DNA of 64,000 nucleotides from Agrococcus sediminis. Its GTDB lineage: Bacteria; Actinomycetota; Actinomycetes; Actinomycetales; Microbacteriaceae. The stretch lies in assembly GCF_007923295.1 (NCBI RefSeq), contig NZ_VOIR01000013.1:248001-312000 (forward strand). The letters are read 5' to 3'. Shown here one piece after another: positions 8,716 through 17,685 of the stretch (positions are counted from its first letter, which is position 1; each line of letters opens with the position of its first letter). The notes under the pieces are model-generated. The model did not search any database, was not told the origin of the DNA, and saw nothing but the letters and a program-made list of their open reading frames with translations. Position numbers and translations under genes: made by a program.

Positions 8716-10140
8716 ATGTTCAAGGATTCCTCCGAGGTCCTCGCCTACATCAAGGACGAGGAGGTGAAGTTCCTCGACATCCGCTTCACCGACCTGCCGG
8801 GCGTGCAGCAGCACTTCAACATCCCCGCGTCGACGGTCGACGAGGAGTTCTTCACGGTCGGCCAGCTGTTCGACGGCTCGTCGATCCGCGGCTTCGCGAA
8901 CATCCACGAGTCCGACATGCAGCTCATCCCGGACGTGACGACCGCGTACGTCGACCCCTTCCGCGAGCACAAGACGCTCGTGATGATCTTCGACATCTAC
9001 AACCCGCGCACGGGCGAGATCTACCACCGCGACCCGCGCCAGGTCGCGCACAAGGCGGAGCAGTACCTCGCCTCGACCGGCATCGCCGACACCGCGTTCT
9101 TCGCGCCCGAGGCGGAGTTCTACATCTTCGACGACGTGCGCTACTCGGTGACGCAGAACCAGTCGTTCTTCTCGGTCGACTCCGAGGAGGGCGCCTGGAA
9201 CACCGGTCGCGTCGAGGAGGGCGGCAACCTCGCCAACAAGACCCCGTACAAGGGCGGCTACTTCCCCGTCTCGCCGGTCGACAAGCAGGCCGACCTGCGC
9301 GACGACATCGTGCTGAAGCTCGAGGCGATCGGCCTGCAGGTCGAACGCAGCCACCACGAGGTCGGCACCGGCGGCCAGGCCGAGATCAACTACCGCTTCA
9401 ACACGATGGTGAAGGCGGCCGACGAGATCCTCGCCTTCAAGTACATCGTGAAGAACACGGCCGAGGAGTGGGGCAAGACGGCGACGTTCATGCCGAAGCC
9501 GCTCTTCGGCGACAACGGCTCGGGCATGCACACGCACCAGTCGCTGTGGCTCGACGGCAAGCCGCTCTTCTTCGACGAGAACGGCTACGGCAACCTCTCC
9601 GACGTCGCCCGCTGGTACATCGGCGGCCTGCTCGCGCACGCGCCGGCTGTCCTCGCGTTCACGAACCCGTCGATCAACTCGTACCACCGCCTCGTCAAGG
9701 GCTTCGAGGCGCCGGTCAACCTGGTCTACTCGGCCGGCAACCGCTCGGCGGCCATCCGCATCCCCATCACCGGCTCGAACCCGAAGGCGAAGCGCATCGA
9801 GTTCCGCGCTCCCGACGCCGCGTCGAACCCGTACCTCGCGTTCGCTGCGCAGATGATGGCCGGCCTCGACGGCATCAAGAACCGCATCGAGCCGCACGAG
9901 CCGGTCGACAAGGACCTCTACGAGCTGCCGCCCGAGGAGGCCAAGGACATCCCCCAGGTGCCCGGCACGCTCGAGGAGGCGCTCGTCGCGCTCGAGCAGG
10001 ACCACGAGTTCCTCCTCGAGGGCAACGTGTTCACGAAGGACCTGATCGACACCTGGATCGCGTACAAGCGCGAGCACGAGATCCTGCCGATGGCGCAGCG
10101 TCCGCACCCGTTCGAGTTCGAGCTCTACTACGGGGTCTGA
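8716..10140 (+). CDS. glnA: Glutamine synthetase type I
   Basis: A 474-aa dodecameric GSI-beta enzyme that makes glutamine from glutamate, ammonia and ATP. Seen: [10 protein letters not shown] near residue 55, active-site metal ligands in [10 protein letters not shown] and [14 protein letters not shown], and [11 protein letters not shown] near 270. The adenylylation motif DLYELPPEE is present with Tyr402 as the modified residue. The nearby glnE gene encodes the enzyme that modifies this Tyr. Expression is likely GlnR-controlled (operator at 8616-8653). A strong hairpin terminator follows. Confidence 0.97.
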   Translation: MFKDSSEVLAYIKDEEVKFLDIRFTDLPGVQQHFNIPASTVDEEFFTVGQLFDGSSIRGFANIHESDMQLIPDVTTAYVDPFREHKTLVMIFDIYNPRTGEIYHRDPRQVAHKAEQYLASTGIADTAFFAPEAEFYIFDDVRYSVTQNQSFFSVDSEEGAWNTGRVEEGGNLANKTPYKGGYFPVSPVDKQADLRDDIVLKLEAIGLQVERSHHEVGTGGQAEINYRFNTMVKAADEILAFKYIVKNTAEEWGKTATFMPKPLFGDNGSGMHTHQSLWLDGKPLFFDENGYGNLSDVARWYIGGLLAHAPAVLAFTNPSINSYHRLVKGFEAPVNLVYSAGNRSAAIRIPITGSNPKAKRIEFRAPDAASNPYLAFAAQMMAGLDGIKNRIEPHEPVDKDLYELPPEEAKDIPQVPGTLEEALVALEQDHEFLLEGNVFTKDLIDTWIAYKREHEILPMAQRPHPFEFELYYGV

Positions 10141-10161
10141 CGCCGTCGCGGCGCACTGACG

Positions 10162-10194
10162 GGGGCCGGGTTCCTTGGGGGGACCCGGCCCCTC
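10162..10194 (+). terminator. Hairpin terminator after glnA
   Basis: A perfect 10-bp GC stem (GGGGCCGGGT with ACCCGGCCCC) with an 11-nt loop is followed by a short T-containing tail. It separates glnA from the convergent zinc-ribbon gene and can act on both strands. Confidence 0.7.
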
Positions 10195-10201
10195 TATGCG
10201 C

Positions 10202-10405
10202 TCAGAGCGCGACGGCCTCGCCGCAGATGCCGCACACCTCGAGCTCGCGGCGGCGCCAGCGGGCGATGGGGATGAAGAACAGCGTGAACTGCTGGAAGGT
10301 CTGCACCCGCGACCAGACGGTCGTGTTGCCGCAGCGCGGGCACGTGCGCGTCGCGCCCGGGCCGAGGTCGCGCTGCTTGCCGCCGAAGCCGAAGATGAAG
10401 AGCAT
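10202..10405 (-). CDS. Small zinc-ribbon protein
   Basis: A 67-aa protein with two CxxC knuckles, CPRCGN near residue 22 and CGICGE near 58, typical of a treble-clef or zinc-ribbon fold. A hydrophobic FTLFFIPIARW segment lies between them and could associate with the membrane. Such zinc-ribbon domain proteins are found in many actinobacteria and have no known function. The start is supported by a TATCCT -10 box 6 nt upstream. Confidence 0.75.
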   Translation of the reverse strand: MLFIFGFGGKQRDLGPGATRTCPRCGNTTVWSRVQTFQQFTLFFIPIARWRRRELEVCGICGEAVAL

Positions 10406-10411
10406 CGCGCC

Positions 10412-10417
10412 AGGATA
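10412..10417 (-). promoter_or_regulatory. -10 box (TATCCT), leaderless zinc-ribbon promoter
   Basis: TATCCT on the minus strand, 6 nt before the ATG at 10405. Confidence 0.5.
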
Positions 10418-10454
10418 GGCGTCGCTCCTCGACGCCGGCCGCGCGAGCGGTGGA

Positions 10455-13364
10455 TCAGTCCTCGTAGAACAGCCGGTCGAAGACCCGGCGCGCGCGCCGC
10501 GTCGTCGCGAGGTACTCCTCCTCGAGCGCCTGCGCGGAGTGCGCGGGCATGCCGATCAGGCGCGCGACCGCCTCGAGCTCGTCGCGGTCGACCGGCAGCA
10601 GGTCGGTCGAGCGGGCGCGTGCGAGCGCGAGGGCGTTCCGGATGCGCGTGGCCAGGCTCCACGCGGCCCGCAGGGTCTCGGCGTCGCGCTCGCCGACCAG
10701 GTCGGCGCGCGCCGCCGCGGCGAGCGCCTCGAGCGTCGACGTCGTGCGCAGGCTCTCCTCGCGGCCGGCGTGCCGCAGCTGCAGCAGCTGCACGAGCCAC
10801 TCCACGTCGCTCAGCGAGCCGTCGCCGAGCTTCAGGTGCCGGCGCCGGTCGGCGCCCCTCGGCAGCCGCTCGGCCTCGACGCGCGCCTTGATGCGGCGCA
10901 CCTCGCGCACCGACGACGCCGGGAAGTCGGCCGGGTAGCGGCGCTCGTCGATGACGGCCATGAGCTCGCCTGCGAGCACGGCGTCGCCGGCGAAGGGGCG
11001 CGCCCGCAGCAGCGCCTGCGCCTCCCACGGCTCCGACCAGCGCTCGTAGTAGGCGCGGTAGCTCTCGAGCGTGCGCACGAGCGGGCCCTGACGGCCCTCC
11101 GGCCGCAGCCCCGCATCCATCTCGAACGGCAGCGTCGGGTCGGCGAGCGTCTCCTGCACGCGGCGGATGACGGCGGTCGCGGCTGCGACCGGGTCGCCCT
11201 CGCCGCGCACGACGTGCATGACGTCGATGTCGCTGCCGAAGCCGATCTCGCGGCCGCCCGTGCGCCCCATGGTGATCGTCGCGAGCCGCAGGCCCTCGGG
11301 CCGGTGGAGCGCGATGGCCGCGTCGACGAGGGCCGCGGCGATGCCGGTGAGGGCCGCGCCGACCGCCGACTCGTCGATGCGCTGCAGCGCGCTCGCCATC
11401 GCGACGCGCAGGTGCTCGCGCCGGCGCAGCGTGCGCAGCGCCTGCCGCAGCGCGTCGGCGTCGCCGGCATGGCGGGCGAGCACGGCGGCGGCCTCGTCGC
11501 GCAGCGCCTCCTCGGAGCGCGGCCGCAGCTGGTCGTCGTCGTCGAGCCACGATGCGGCCTCGGGGATGCGCTCCATGAGCGCGCCGATGAGCTTCGATGA
11601 GGAGAGGAGCCGCGTCAGGCGCCGCGCGGCGACGGGCGAGTCGCGCAGCATGCGCAGGAACCAGGGGCTCTCCCCCAGCGCCTCGCTCAGCCGCCGGAAC
11701 GACAGCAGGCCCATGTCGGGATCGACGCCCTCGGCGAACCAGCCGAGCAGCACCGGCAGCAGCAGCCGCTGGATCTGCGCGCGCCGGCTGACGCCGCCGG
11801 TGAGCTCGGCGATGTGCCCGAGCGCGCCCTTCGCGTCGACGTAGCCGGAGGCGCGCAGCCGGCGCGCGGCGTGCTCGGGCGTGAGCCGCACGTCGTCGTG
11901 CGCGAGCGACGCGACCGCGCCGAGCAGCGGCCGGTAGAACAGCCGCTCGTGCAGCGTGCGCACCGCGCGCCGGACCGCCTGCCACCGCTCGTCGAGGGCC
12001 GACGCATCCGCGAGCCCCGCCGTGCGCGCGAGCCGCCGCAGCTCGTCCTGCTCGACGGGCATGAGGTGCGTGCGGCGCATGCGCCAGAACTGGATGCGGT
12101 GCTCGAGCACGCGCAGGAACCGGTAGTGGGCGCCGAACTCGTCGCGGTCGGCGCGCCCGATGATGCCGCGCGCGGCCAGCGCGTCGAGCGCCTCGAGCGT
12201 GCCTCGCTGGCGCAGGCTCTCGTCGTCGGCGCCGTGCACGAGCTGCAGCAGCTGCACGGTGAACTCGATGTCGCGCAGGCCCCCGGGCCCGAGCTTCAGC
12301 TGCCGGGGCACCTCGTCGGCGGGGATGTGCTCGGTGACGCGCTCGCGCATGCGCTGCACCGACTCGACGAAGCCCTCGCGGCCCGACGACTCCCACACCT
12401 TCGCGCGCACGGCCTCCTCGTAGGCGGCGCCCAGCTGCCGGTCGCCGGCGATCGCGCGCGCCTTGAGCAGCGCCTGGAACTCCCACGACTTCGCCCACCG
12501 GTCGTAGTAGGCGACGTGCGAGGCGAGCGTGCGGGTGAGCGCGCCGTCCTTGCCCTCGGGGCGCAGGTTCGCGTCGACCTCCCACAGCGGCGGCGCCGCC
12601 TGGAACTGCGCGCACGCCGCAGCGGTCTCGCGCGCGAGCAGCGTGGCGATCTGGGTCGCGGCGGGGTCGTCGACGCCGTCCGCCTCGTGCACCCAGATCA
12701 CGTCGACGTCGCTCAGGTAGTTGAGCTCGCGCGCGCCGGTCTTGCCCATGCCGATGACCGCGAGCCGCACGCCGTCGGCCTGCTCGCCGAAGCGCTCCCT
12801 CGCGGCGGCGCGGGCGATCGCGAGTCCCGCCTCGAGCGCCGCGGAGGCCAGGTCGGCGAGCGCCGTCGAGACCCGCTCGACGTGCTCCACCGGGTCGGGC
12901 AGCCCCAGGTCCCACGCGACGAGCTCGGTCAGGTGGCGGCGGTAGCGGCCGCGCATCGCGGCGACGGCGGCGTCCTTCGGCGTGCGCGCGACGCCGTCTG
13001 CGGCGTCGACCGCCTCGAGCAGGCTCCGGCGGTAGTCGTCGGCGCCCGCGGGCGCCGACGGGCGAGCGGCGACGTCGAGGTCCTCGGCGTGCCGCTCGAG
13101 GTGCTCGGCGATGCCGAGCGAACCACCGAGCACCCGCATGAGCGACGCGCGCGACGCCTCGTCGCCCGTCGCGGCCGACAGATCGATCCCGGCCCGCACG
13201 AGGCGCACGAGCATCTGCAGGGCCGTGTCCGGGTCGGCGGCGCGCGAGCACTCCTCGACGAGGCCCGTGAGCCCCTCCGGCAGCTCGTCGAGGCACGCCT
13301 CGGCGCGGCTCGGCTCGCGGAAGCCCAGCTGCGCCAGGCGGGTCCGCGGCGAGGGGACGCGCAT
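10455..13364 (-). CDS. glnE: Bifunctional glutamine synthetase adenylyltransferase/adenylyl-removing enzyme
   Basis: A 969-aa protein that adds AMP to, and phosphorolytically removes it from, the regulatory Tyr of GlnA. It has two nucleotidyltransferase domains in tandem, each with a catalytic Asp-x-Asp motif: NYLSDVDVIW near residue 214 (removal half) and GFGSDIDVMHV near 706 (transfer half). Length is normal for actinobacterial GlnE. It starts 3 nt after the stop of glnA2, so both are co-transcribed, beside their target gene glnA. Confidence 0.95.
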   Translation of the reverse strand: MRVPSPRTRLAQLGFREPSRAEACLDELPEGLTGLVEECSRAADPDTALQMLVRLVRAGIDLSAATGDEASRASLMRVLGGSLGIAEHLERHAEDLDVAARPSAPAGADDYRRSLLEAVDAADGVARTPKDAAVAAMRGRYRRHLTELVAWDLGLPDPVEHVERVSTALADLASAALEAGLAIARAAARERFGEQADGVRLAVIGMGKTGARELNYLSDVDVIWVHEADGVDDPAATQIATLLARETAAACAQFQAAPPLWEVDANLRPEGKDGALTRTLASHVAYYDRWAKSWEFQALLKARAIAGDRQLGAAYEEAVRAKVWESSGREGFVESVQRMRERVTEHIPADEVPRQLKLGPGGLRDIEFTVQLLQLVHGADDESLRQRGTLEALDALAARGIIGRADRDEFGAHYRFLRVLEHRIQFWRMRRTHLMPVEQDELRRLARTAGLADASALDERWQAVRRAVRTLHERLFYRPLLGAVASLAHDDVRLTPEHAARRLRASGYVDAKGALGHIAELTGGVSRRAQIQRLLLPVLLGWFAEGVDPDMGLLSFRRLSEALGESPWFLRMLRDSPVAARRLTRLLSSSKLIGALMERIPEAASWLDDDDQLRPRSEEALRDEAAAVLARHAGDADALRQALRTLRRREHLRVAMASALQRIDESAVGAALTGIAAALVDAAIALHRPEGLRLATITMGRTGGREIGFGSDIDVMHVVRGEGDPVAAATAVIRRVQETLADPTLPFEMDAGLRPEGRQGPLVRTLESYRAYYERWSEPWEAQALLRARPFAGDAVLAGELMAVIDERRYPADFPASSVREVRRIKARVEAERLPRGADRRRHLKLGDGSLSDVEWLVQLLQLRHAGREESLRTTSTLEALAAAARADLVGERDAETLRAAWSLATRIRNALALARARSTDLLPVDRDELEAVARLIGMPAHSAQALEEEYLATTRRARRVFDRLFYED

Positions 13365-13367
13365 GCG

Positions 13368-14699
13368 CTACAGGGAGAGCAGGTTCGACTCGAGCTCGAC
13401 CCGGGTCACCTGCGCGCGGTACCGCTGCCAGTCCTCGCGCTTGTTGCGCACGAAGAACGAGAAGACCTGCTCGCCGAGCGTCTCGGCGACGAGCTCCGAC
13501 TCCTCCATCGCGCCGATCGCGCGGTCGAGGCTCGCGGGCAGCGGCTTGTAGCCGAGCGCCTTCCGCTCGCGGTCGGAGAGCTGCCAGATGTCCTCGATCG
13601 CCTCGTCGGGCAGCTCGTAGCCCTCCTCGATGCCCTTGAGGCCCGCGGCCAGCAGCACCGAGAACGCGAGGTACGGGTTCGCCGCGGAGTCGAGGCCGCG
13701 GTACTCGACGCGGGCCGACTGCGCCTTGTTCGGCTTCGACAGCGGCACGCGCACGAGCGCCGAGCGGTTGTTGTGGCCCCAGCTGACGTAGCTGGGGGCC
13801 TCGTCGCCCGACCACATGCGCTTGTAGGAGTTGACGAACTGGTTCGTGACGGCGGTGATCTCGGGCGCGTGGTGCAGCAGGCCCGCCATGAACTGGCGGC
13901 CCACCTTCGACAGCCGGTACTCGCCCGCCGGGTCGTGGAAGGCGTTGCGCTCGCCCTCGAACAGCGACATGTGCGTGTGCATGCCGCTGCCGGGCTGGCC
14001 CTCGAACGGCTTCGGCATGAAGGTCGCGTACACACCCTCCTGCATCGCGACCTCCTTCACCACGGTGCGGAAGGTCATGATGTTGTCGGCGGTCGAGAGC
14101 GCGTCGGCGTAGCGCAGGTCGATCTCGTTCTGGCCCGGGCCCGCCTCGTGGTGGCTGAACTCGACCGAGATGCCGATGTCCTCGAGCATGCGCACGCTCG
14201 CGCGGCGGAAGTCGTGCGCGGTGCCGCCGGGCACGTTGTCGAAGTAGCCGGCGCGGTCGACGGGCTCGGGGTGCGCGACGTCAGCCGACTTCAGCAGGTA
14301 GAACTCGCACTCGGGGTGCGTGTAGAAGCTGAAGCCGCGATCGGCGGCCTTCGCGAGCGTGCGCTTCAGCACGTGCCGCGGGTCGGCCGCGGCGGGCTGG
14401 CCGTCGGGGGTCGAGATGTCGCAGAACATGCGCGCGGTCGGGTCGATCTCGCCGCGCCAGGGCAGGATCTGGAACGTCGACGGGTCGGCCTTCGCGATGA
14501 CGTCGGCCTCGGAGGAGCGCGAGAGCCCCTCGATCGACGAGCCGTCGATGCCGAGGCCCTCGGTGAAGGCGCCCTCGACCTCGGCGGGCGCGATCGCGAC
14601 GGACTTCAGCGTGCCGAGCACATCCGTGAACCACAGCCGCACGAACTTCACGCCGCGCTCCTCGATCGTGCGAAGCACGAAGTCCCGCTGCTTGTCCAT
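13368..14699 (-). CDS. glnA2: Glutamine synthetase-like enzyme (GlnA2 type)
   Basis: A 443-aa second GSI-family protein. Seen: LGIDGSSIEG near residue 50, metal-site THPECEFYLLK and SHHEAGPGQNEIDLRY, GSGMHTHMSLFEG, and NNRSALVRVP. The region that carries the adenylylated Tyr in GlnA reads RKALGYKPLPASL here, without the LYxLPPEE motif, so GlnE probably does not modify it. This matches the GlnA2/GSI-alpha-like group of actinobacteria. Ribosome-binding sequence AGGGGGA precedes the ATG and a TAGCCT -10 box lies at 14726-14731. It is divergent from panB and operonic with glnE. Confidence 0.92.
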   Translation of the reverse strand: MDKQRDFVLRTIEERGVKFVRLWFTDVLGTLKSVAIAPAEVEGAFTEGLGIDGSSIEGLSRSSEADVIAKADPSTFQILPWRGEIDPTARMFCDISTPDGQPAAADPRHVLKRTLAKAADRGFSFYTHPECEFYLLKSADVAHPEPVDRAGYFDNVPGGTAHDFRRASVRMLEDIGISVEFSHHEAGPGQNEIDLRYADALSTADNIMTFRTVVKEVAMQEGVYATFMPKPFEGQPGSGMHTHMSLFEGERNAFHDPAGEYRLSKVGRQFMAGLLHHAPEITAVTNQFVNSYKRMWSGDEAPSYVSWGHNNRSALVRVPLSKPNKAQSARVEYRGLDSAANPYLAFSVLLAAGLKGIEEGYELPDEAIEDIWQLSDRERKALGYKPLPASLDRAIGAMEESELVAETLGEQVFSFFVRNKREDWQRYRAQVTRVELESNLLSL

Positions 14700-14725
14700 C
14701 CGCGTCCCCCCTGTTGACCTCCCCT

Positions 14726-14731
14726 CAGGCT
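14726..14731 (-). promoter_or_regulatory. -10 box (TAGCCT) of glnA2-glnE
   Basis: TAGCCT on the minus strand about 26 nt before the glnA2 ATG. The leader carries an AGGGGGA ribosome-binding site. I see no GlnR-type boxes here. Confidence 0.4.
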
Positions 14732-14755
14732 AGTGGTCGCGGCCGGGCGTGCGGT

Positions 14756-14761
14756 TAGGCT
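14756..14761 (+). promoter_or_regulatory. -10 box (TAGGCT), leaderless panB promoter
   Basis: TAGGCT is 6 nt before the ATG at 14768 and no ribosome-binding site lies between. Confidence 0.55.
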
Positions 14762-14767
14762 CGGGGC

Positions 14768-15628
14768 ATGGCAGCGAGCGACAGCGCACAGGAGCAGGCA
14801 GCCCCCTACGGCGGCGGCTCGGCAGGGCCCAAGCGCGTGCGCATCCGGCACTTCCAGCAGGCGAAGCGCGACGGCGTGAAGATCACCGGGCTCACGAGCT
14901 ACGACCACCTCACGGCGGGCATCTTCGACCGCGCGGGCATCGACTTCCTGCTCGTGGGCGACTCCGCCGGCAACACCGTCTTCGGCTACGACACCACGCT
15001 GCCCGTGACCGTCGACGAGCTCATCCCCCTCACCCGCGCGGTCGCGCGCGGCGCGAAGCGGGCGCTCGTGATCGCCGACCTGCCGTTCGGCTCGTACGAG
15101 ACCAACCCGCGCGAGGCGGTGCACACCGCGATCCGCTTCATGAAGGAGACGGGCGCGCATGCCGTGAAGCTCGAGGGCGGCGAGCGCTCGGCCGAGCAGA
15201 TCCGCCACATCGTCGAGGCCGGCATCCCGGTGATGGCGCACATCGGCTTCACGCCGCAGTCGGAGCACGGGCTCGGCGGCCACGTCATCCAGGGCCGAGG
15301 CGACCGCGGCGCGGCGCAGCTGCTGCGCGACGCGCGGGCCGTCGAGGAGGCGGGCGCCTTCGCCGTCGTGCTCGAGATGGTGCCCTCCGAGGCGGCGCGA
15401 GCCGTCACCGAGGCGCTCACGATCCCGACGATCTCGGTCGGCGCGGGCCCGCACTGCGACGGGCAGCTGCTCGTCTGGACCGACTGGGCCGGGCTCACGA
15501 CCGGCCGCATCCCCCGCTTCGTCAAGCAGTACGCGCAGCTCGCGCAGACGCTCGAGGACGCCGCGAACGCCTTCCGCGAGGACGTCTCGTCGGGCGAGTA
15601 CCCGGCGCCCGAGCACGAGTACGAGTAG
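14768..15628 (+). CDS. panB: 3-methyl-2-oxobutanoate hydroxymethyltransferase
   Basis: A 286-aa enzyme that makes ketopantoate from 2-oxoisovalerate and methylene-tetrahydrofolate, the first committed step to pantothenate and CoA. Seen: [13 protein letters not shown] near residue 40, the metal-binding [20 protein letters not shown] near 135, and [12 protein letters not shown]. The N-terminal 30 residues are a family-typical variable extension. The gene is followed after 4 nt by the DUF1697 gene, so both form one transcript. Confidence 0.95.
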   Translation: MAASDSAQEQAAPYGGGSAGPKRVRIRHFQQAKRDGVKITGLTSYDHLTAGIFDRAGIDFLLVGDSAGNTVFGYDTTLPVTVDELIPLTRAVARGAKRALVIADLPFGSYETNPREAVHTAIRFMKETGAHAVKLEGGERSAEQIRHIVEAGIPVMAHIGFTPQSEHGLGGHVIQGRGDRGAAQLLRDARAVEEAGAFAVVLEMVPSEAARAVTEALTIPTISVGAGPHCDGQLLVWTDWAGLTTGRIPRFVKQYAQLAQTLEDAANAFREDVSSGEYPAPEHEYE

Positions 15629-15632
15629 CGAC

Positions 15633-16142
15633 GTGCGCGTCGCCCTGCTGCTGCGCGGCGTGAACGTCGGCGGGGTCTCGGTGCGCTCGGCCGACCTCCG
15701 CGCCGTGCTCGAGGAGGCCGGCCTCGGCGAGGTGCGCACGGTGCTCGCGAGCGGCAACGCGCTCGTGACGGCGACGGATGCGCCGGCGGCCGCCGAGGCG
15801 GCCGAGCGCGGCCTCGAGGCGCGGTACGGCAGGCGCATCCGGGTGCTCGGCCTGCCGACGGCAGACCTCCAGCGCATCGTCGACGCCTACCCGCACGCGG
15901 AGGACGACGCGCACACGCCCTACGTGGTGCTCGAGCTCGAGCCGGGCGTCGCGCGCGAGCTCGCCGCGCTCGAGGCCGGCGACGGCGAGGCGATCGCGGC
16001 CGGCGCCGGGGTCGTCTACTGGTCGAACCCGAAGGGCACGACGCTCACGAGCCCGTTCGCGAAGGCGCTCGAGCACACTGCGAAGGACCGCGTCACGACG
16101 CGCAACCTGCGCACGCTGCGGAAGGTGCTCGCGGCGGCCTGA
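15633..16142 (+). CDS. DUF1697 domain protein
   Basis: A 169-aa protein of the DUF1697 family, recognised by the N-terminal LLLRGVNVGG and the TVLASGNALV segment near residue 40. The family has no established activity. The GTG start lies 4 nt after the panB stop, suggesting translational coupling with panB. Length is usual for the family. Confidence 0.85.
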   Translation: MRVALLLRGVNVGGVSVRSADLRAVLEEAGLGEVRTVLASGNALVTATDAPAAAEAAERGLEARYGRRIRVLGLPTADLQRIVDAYPHAEDDAHTPYVVLELEPGVARELAALEAGDGEAIAAGAGVVYWSNPKGTTLTSPFAKALEHTAKDRVTTRNLRTLRKVLAAA

Positions 16143-16177
16143 GCAGCGATCGGGCGGTCACCGCGCGATGACGCCGC

Positions 16178-16248
16178 GCGCTCGATCGGGCTGAGCGGGC
16201 CGTCGGCCGCCCCTGCCGCTCGAGGAGGCGCTCAGCCCGATCGAGCGC
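16178..16248. repeat. 20-bp perfect inverted repeat with 31-nt spacer
   Basis: Positions 16178-16197 are the exact reverse complement of 16229-16248. There is no T-tract on either side, so it is not a classical terminator, though it may stop panB-DUF1697 transcription. It sits at the decayed end of the neighbouring P-loop gene remnant. Confidence 0.8.
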
Positions 16249-16259
16249 TCAGCCACCAC

Positions 16260-16508
16260 GCGCATGCCTTCCACGTCTGCGTCGCCCAGCTCGCACTCGC
16301 GCACGCTGCACCGACTCCTCGAGGCCGGTCCTCACGTGGTGCAGCACGGGATGTGGCCGGCCGTCAGCACTGCGTCCCGCCACTGCGCGCGCCGCGCTCG
16401 GCTCCACTGGTTCCAGTCGCGCACCGCGCCGTCACGCTTCGCGATCGATCGCGCGAGCGTGCTCTTGCCGGCGCCGTTCAGCCCGACGAGCAGGTGCGCG
16501 AGGGCCAC
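16260..16508 (-). pseudogene. Decayed P-loop kinase/AAA ATPase remnant
   Basis: A GTG at 16506-16508 opens a 58-codon frame (stop at 16332-16334) beginning VALAHLLVGLNGAGKSTLAR, a perfect Walker A motif. A few residues later the frame jumps to RDWNQWSRARRAQWRDAVLTAGH. In intact kinases of this type a LDWNQWSRxRR-like strand lies tens of residues after Walker A, so an internal deletion is likely. After AGHIP a frameshift is evident: the next frame continues VLHHVRTGLEESVQRAR as expected for the family. The gene follows the 76-aa gene by 4 nt. The call rests on motif spacing from memory, not on an alignment. Confidence 0.6.
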
Positions 16509-16512
16509 GGCG

Positions 16513-16743
16513 TCAGCGCTGCGCCGGGTCGTCCTCCGGTGCCTCGGCGCCGCCCTCGGAGCCCCCGCCCCACGAGTCGTCGGAGGCGTCCTCCGCGGCC
16601 CACTCGCGCGAGCGCTGCGCGATGATCTCGGGCGCCCGCGCGGCCTCCTCGCGGGAGGAGAAGGGCCCGGCCCGGTCGTAGCCGGGAGAGACCATGCCCT
16701 CCTCGACGACGCCCGTCTCGAGGTTGTACCAGTACTCCGCCAT
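16513..16743 (-). CDS. Small acidic protein (SPOR-domain-annotated type)
   Basis: A 76-aa acidic protein starting MAEYWYNLETGVVEEGMVSP, followed by GPFSSREEAARAPEII and an Asp/Glu/Gly-rich tail. Similar short proteins in related actinobacteria are often labelled SPOR-domain proteins because of the GPF-x5-EAA pattern; here peptidoglycan binding is doubtful as no signal peptide is present. An AGGAGG ribosome-binding site lies 5 nt before the ATG. It is divergent from map. Confidence 0.7.
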   Translation of the reverse strand: MAEYWYNLETGVVEEGMVSPGYDRAGPFSSREEAARAPEIIAQRSREWAAEDASDDSWGGGSEGGAEAPEDDPAQR

Positions 16744-16777
16744 GCCGTCCTCCTCGGGTGGGATGGAACCGTCTGCC

Positions 16778-16783
16778 TAGGAT
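16778..16783 (+). promoter_or_regulatory. -10 box (TAGGAT), leaderless map promoter
   Basis: TAGGAT is 7 nt before the ATG at 16791. This supports that ATG over the in-frame ATG 33 bp upstream. Confidence 0.55.
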
Positions 16784-16790
16784 GGACACT

Positions 16791-17660
16791 ATGCCGAAGG
16801 ACGCTGGAGGTCACCTCATCCCCGGCCGCATCGGCCCCGAGCGCCGGGTCGACGCATCCATCGCCCGGCCCGAGTACGTCGGGCGGCCGGCGCCCGCGAA
16901 GCACGTCGGGGGCGACGTCTACGACGAGGCGACGATCGACCGCATCCGCGCGGCCGGCACGATCGCCGCCGACGCGATCGCCGCCGTCGGCCGGGCCGTG
17001 CGACCCGGCATCACGACCAACGAGCTCGACGCGATCGGCCACGACTGGGTCACCCGGCACGGCGCCTACCCCTCCACGCTCGGCTACCGCGGCTACCCGA
17101 AGTCGGTGTGCTCGAGCGTCAACGAGGTCATTTGCCACGGCATCCCCGACGACACGGTGCTCGAGGCCGGCGACATCGTGAACATCGACATCACCGCGTT
17201 CAAGGACGGCGTCCACGGCGACTCGAACCGCACCTTCGTCGTCGGCGAGGCCTCCGACGAGGTCGCGCGGCTCGTCGAGCGCACCGAGGAGGCGCTCCGC
17301 CGCGGCATCCGCGCCGCGATGCCCGGCCGCCGCGTCAACGTGATCGGCCGCGCGATCGAGATGTACGCGAAGCGCTTCGGCTACGGCGTGGTGCGCGACT
17401 TCACGGGCCACGGCGTGGGCACGTCGTTCCACTCGGGCCTCATCATCCCCCACTACGACACCGACCGGTACGACACCGAGATCGTGCCCGGCATGGTGTT
17501 CACCATCGAGCCGATGCTCACCCTCGGCACGCACGAGTGGGAGGGCTGGGACGACGGCTGGACCGTCGTCACGAAGGACCGCTCGATCACCGCGCAGTTC
17601 GAGCACACGATCGTGGTGCGCGAGACGGGCGCCGAGATCCTCACCCTGCCATCGGCGTGA
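16791..17660 (+). CDS. map: Type I methionine aminopeptidase
   Basis: A 289-aa metalloprotease that removes the initiator Met from nascent proteins. The five metal ligands are visible in their usual contexts: NIDITAFKDGVHGDSNRTF (two Asp), FTGHGVGTSFH (His), FTIEPML (Glu) and QFEHTIVV (Glu). The N-terminal extension of about 40 residues before the catalytic core, with IPGRIGPERRV, is common in actinobacterial MetAP. The chosen ATG is 7 nt after a -10 box; an upstream in-frame ATG at 16758 would add 11 residues and include that promoter. Confidence 0.95.
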   Translation: MPKDAGGHLIPGRIGPERRVDASIARPEYVGRPAPAKHVGGDVYDEATIDRIRAAGTIAADAIAAVGRAVRPGITTNELDAIGHDWVTRHGAYPSTLGYRGYPKSVCSSVNEVICHGIPDDTVLEAGDIVNIDITAFKDGVHGDSNRTFVVGEASDEVARLVERTEEALRRGIRAAMPGRRVNVIGRAIEMYAKRFGYGVVRDFTGHGVGTSFHSGLIIPHYDTDRYDTEIVPGMVFTIEPMLTLGTHEWEGWDDGWTVVTKDRSITAQFEHTIVVRETGAEILTLPSA

Positions 17661-17672
17661 TCCGATCCGTGG

Positions 17673-17678
17673 CAGGAT
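17673..17678 (+). promoter_or_regulatory. -10-like box (CAGGAT) before ppgK
   Basis: CAGGAT lies 7 nt before the GTG at 17686. It is weaker than the other boxes because the first base is C; read-through from map is also possible. Confidence 0.35.
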
Positions 17679-17685
17679 CGTCGCC

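Noticed and set aside
8299-13815. Very long open frames on the strand opposite to known genes (for example minus 8299-13815, minus 22356-26303, minus 1921-4503, plus 22433-27262)
   Set aside because: They are shadow frames caused by high GC and strong codon bias; their translations are Arg/Ala/Gly/His-rich with no recognisable domain, and they overlap well-supported genes along their full length.
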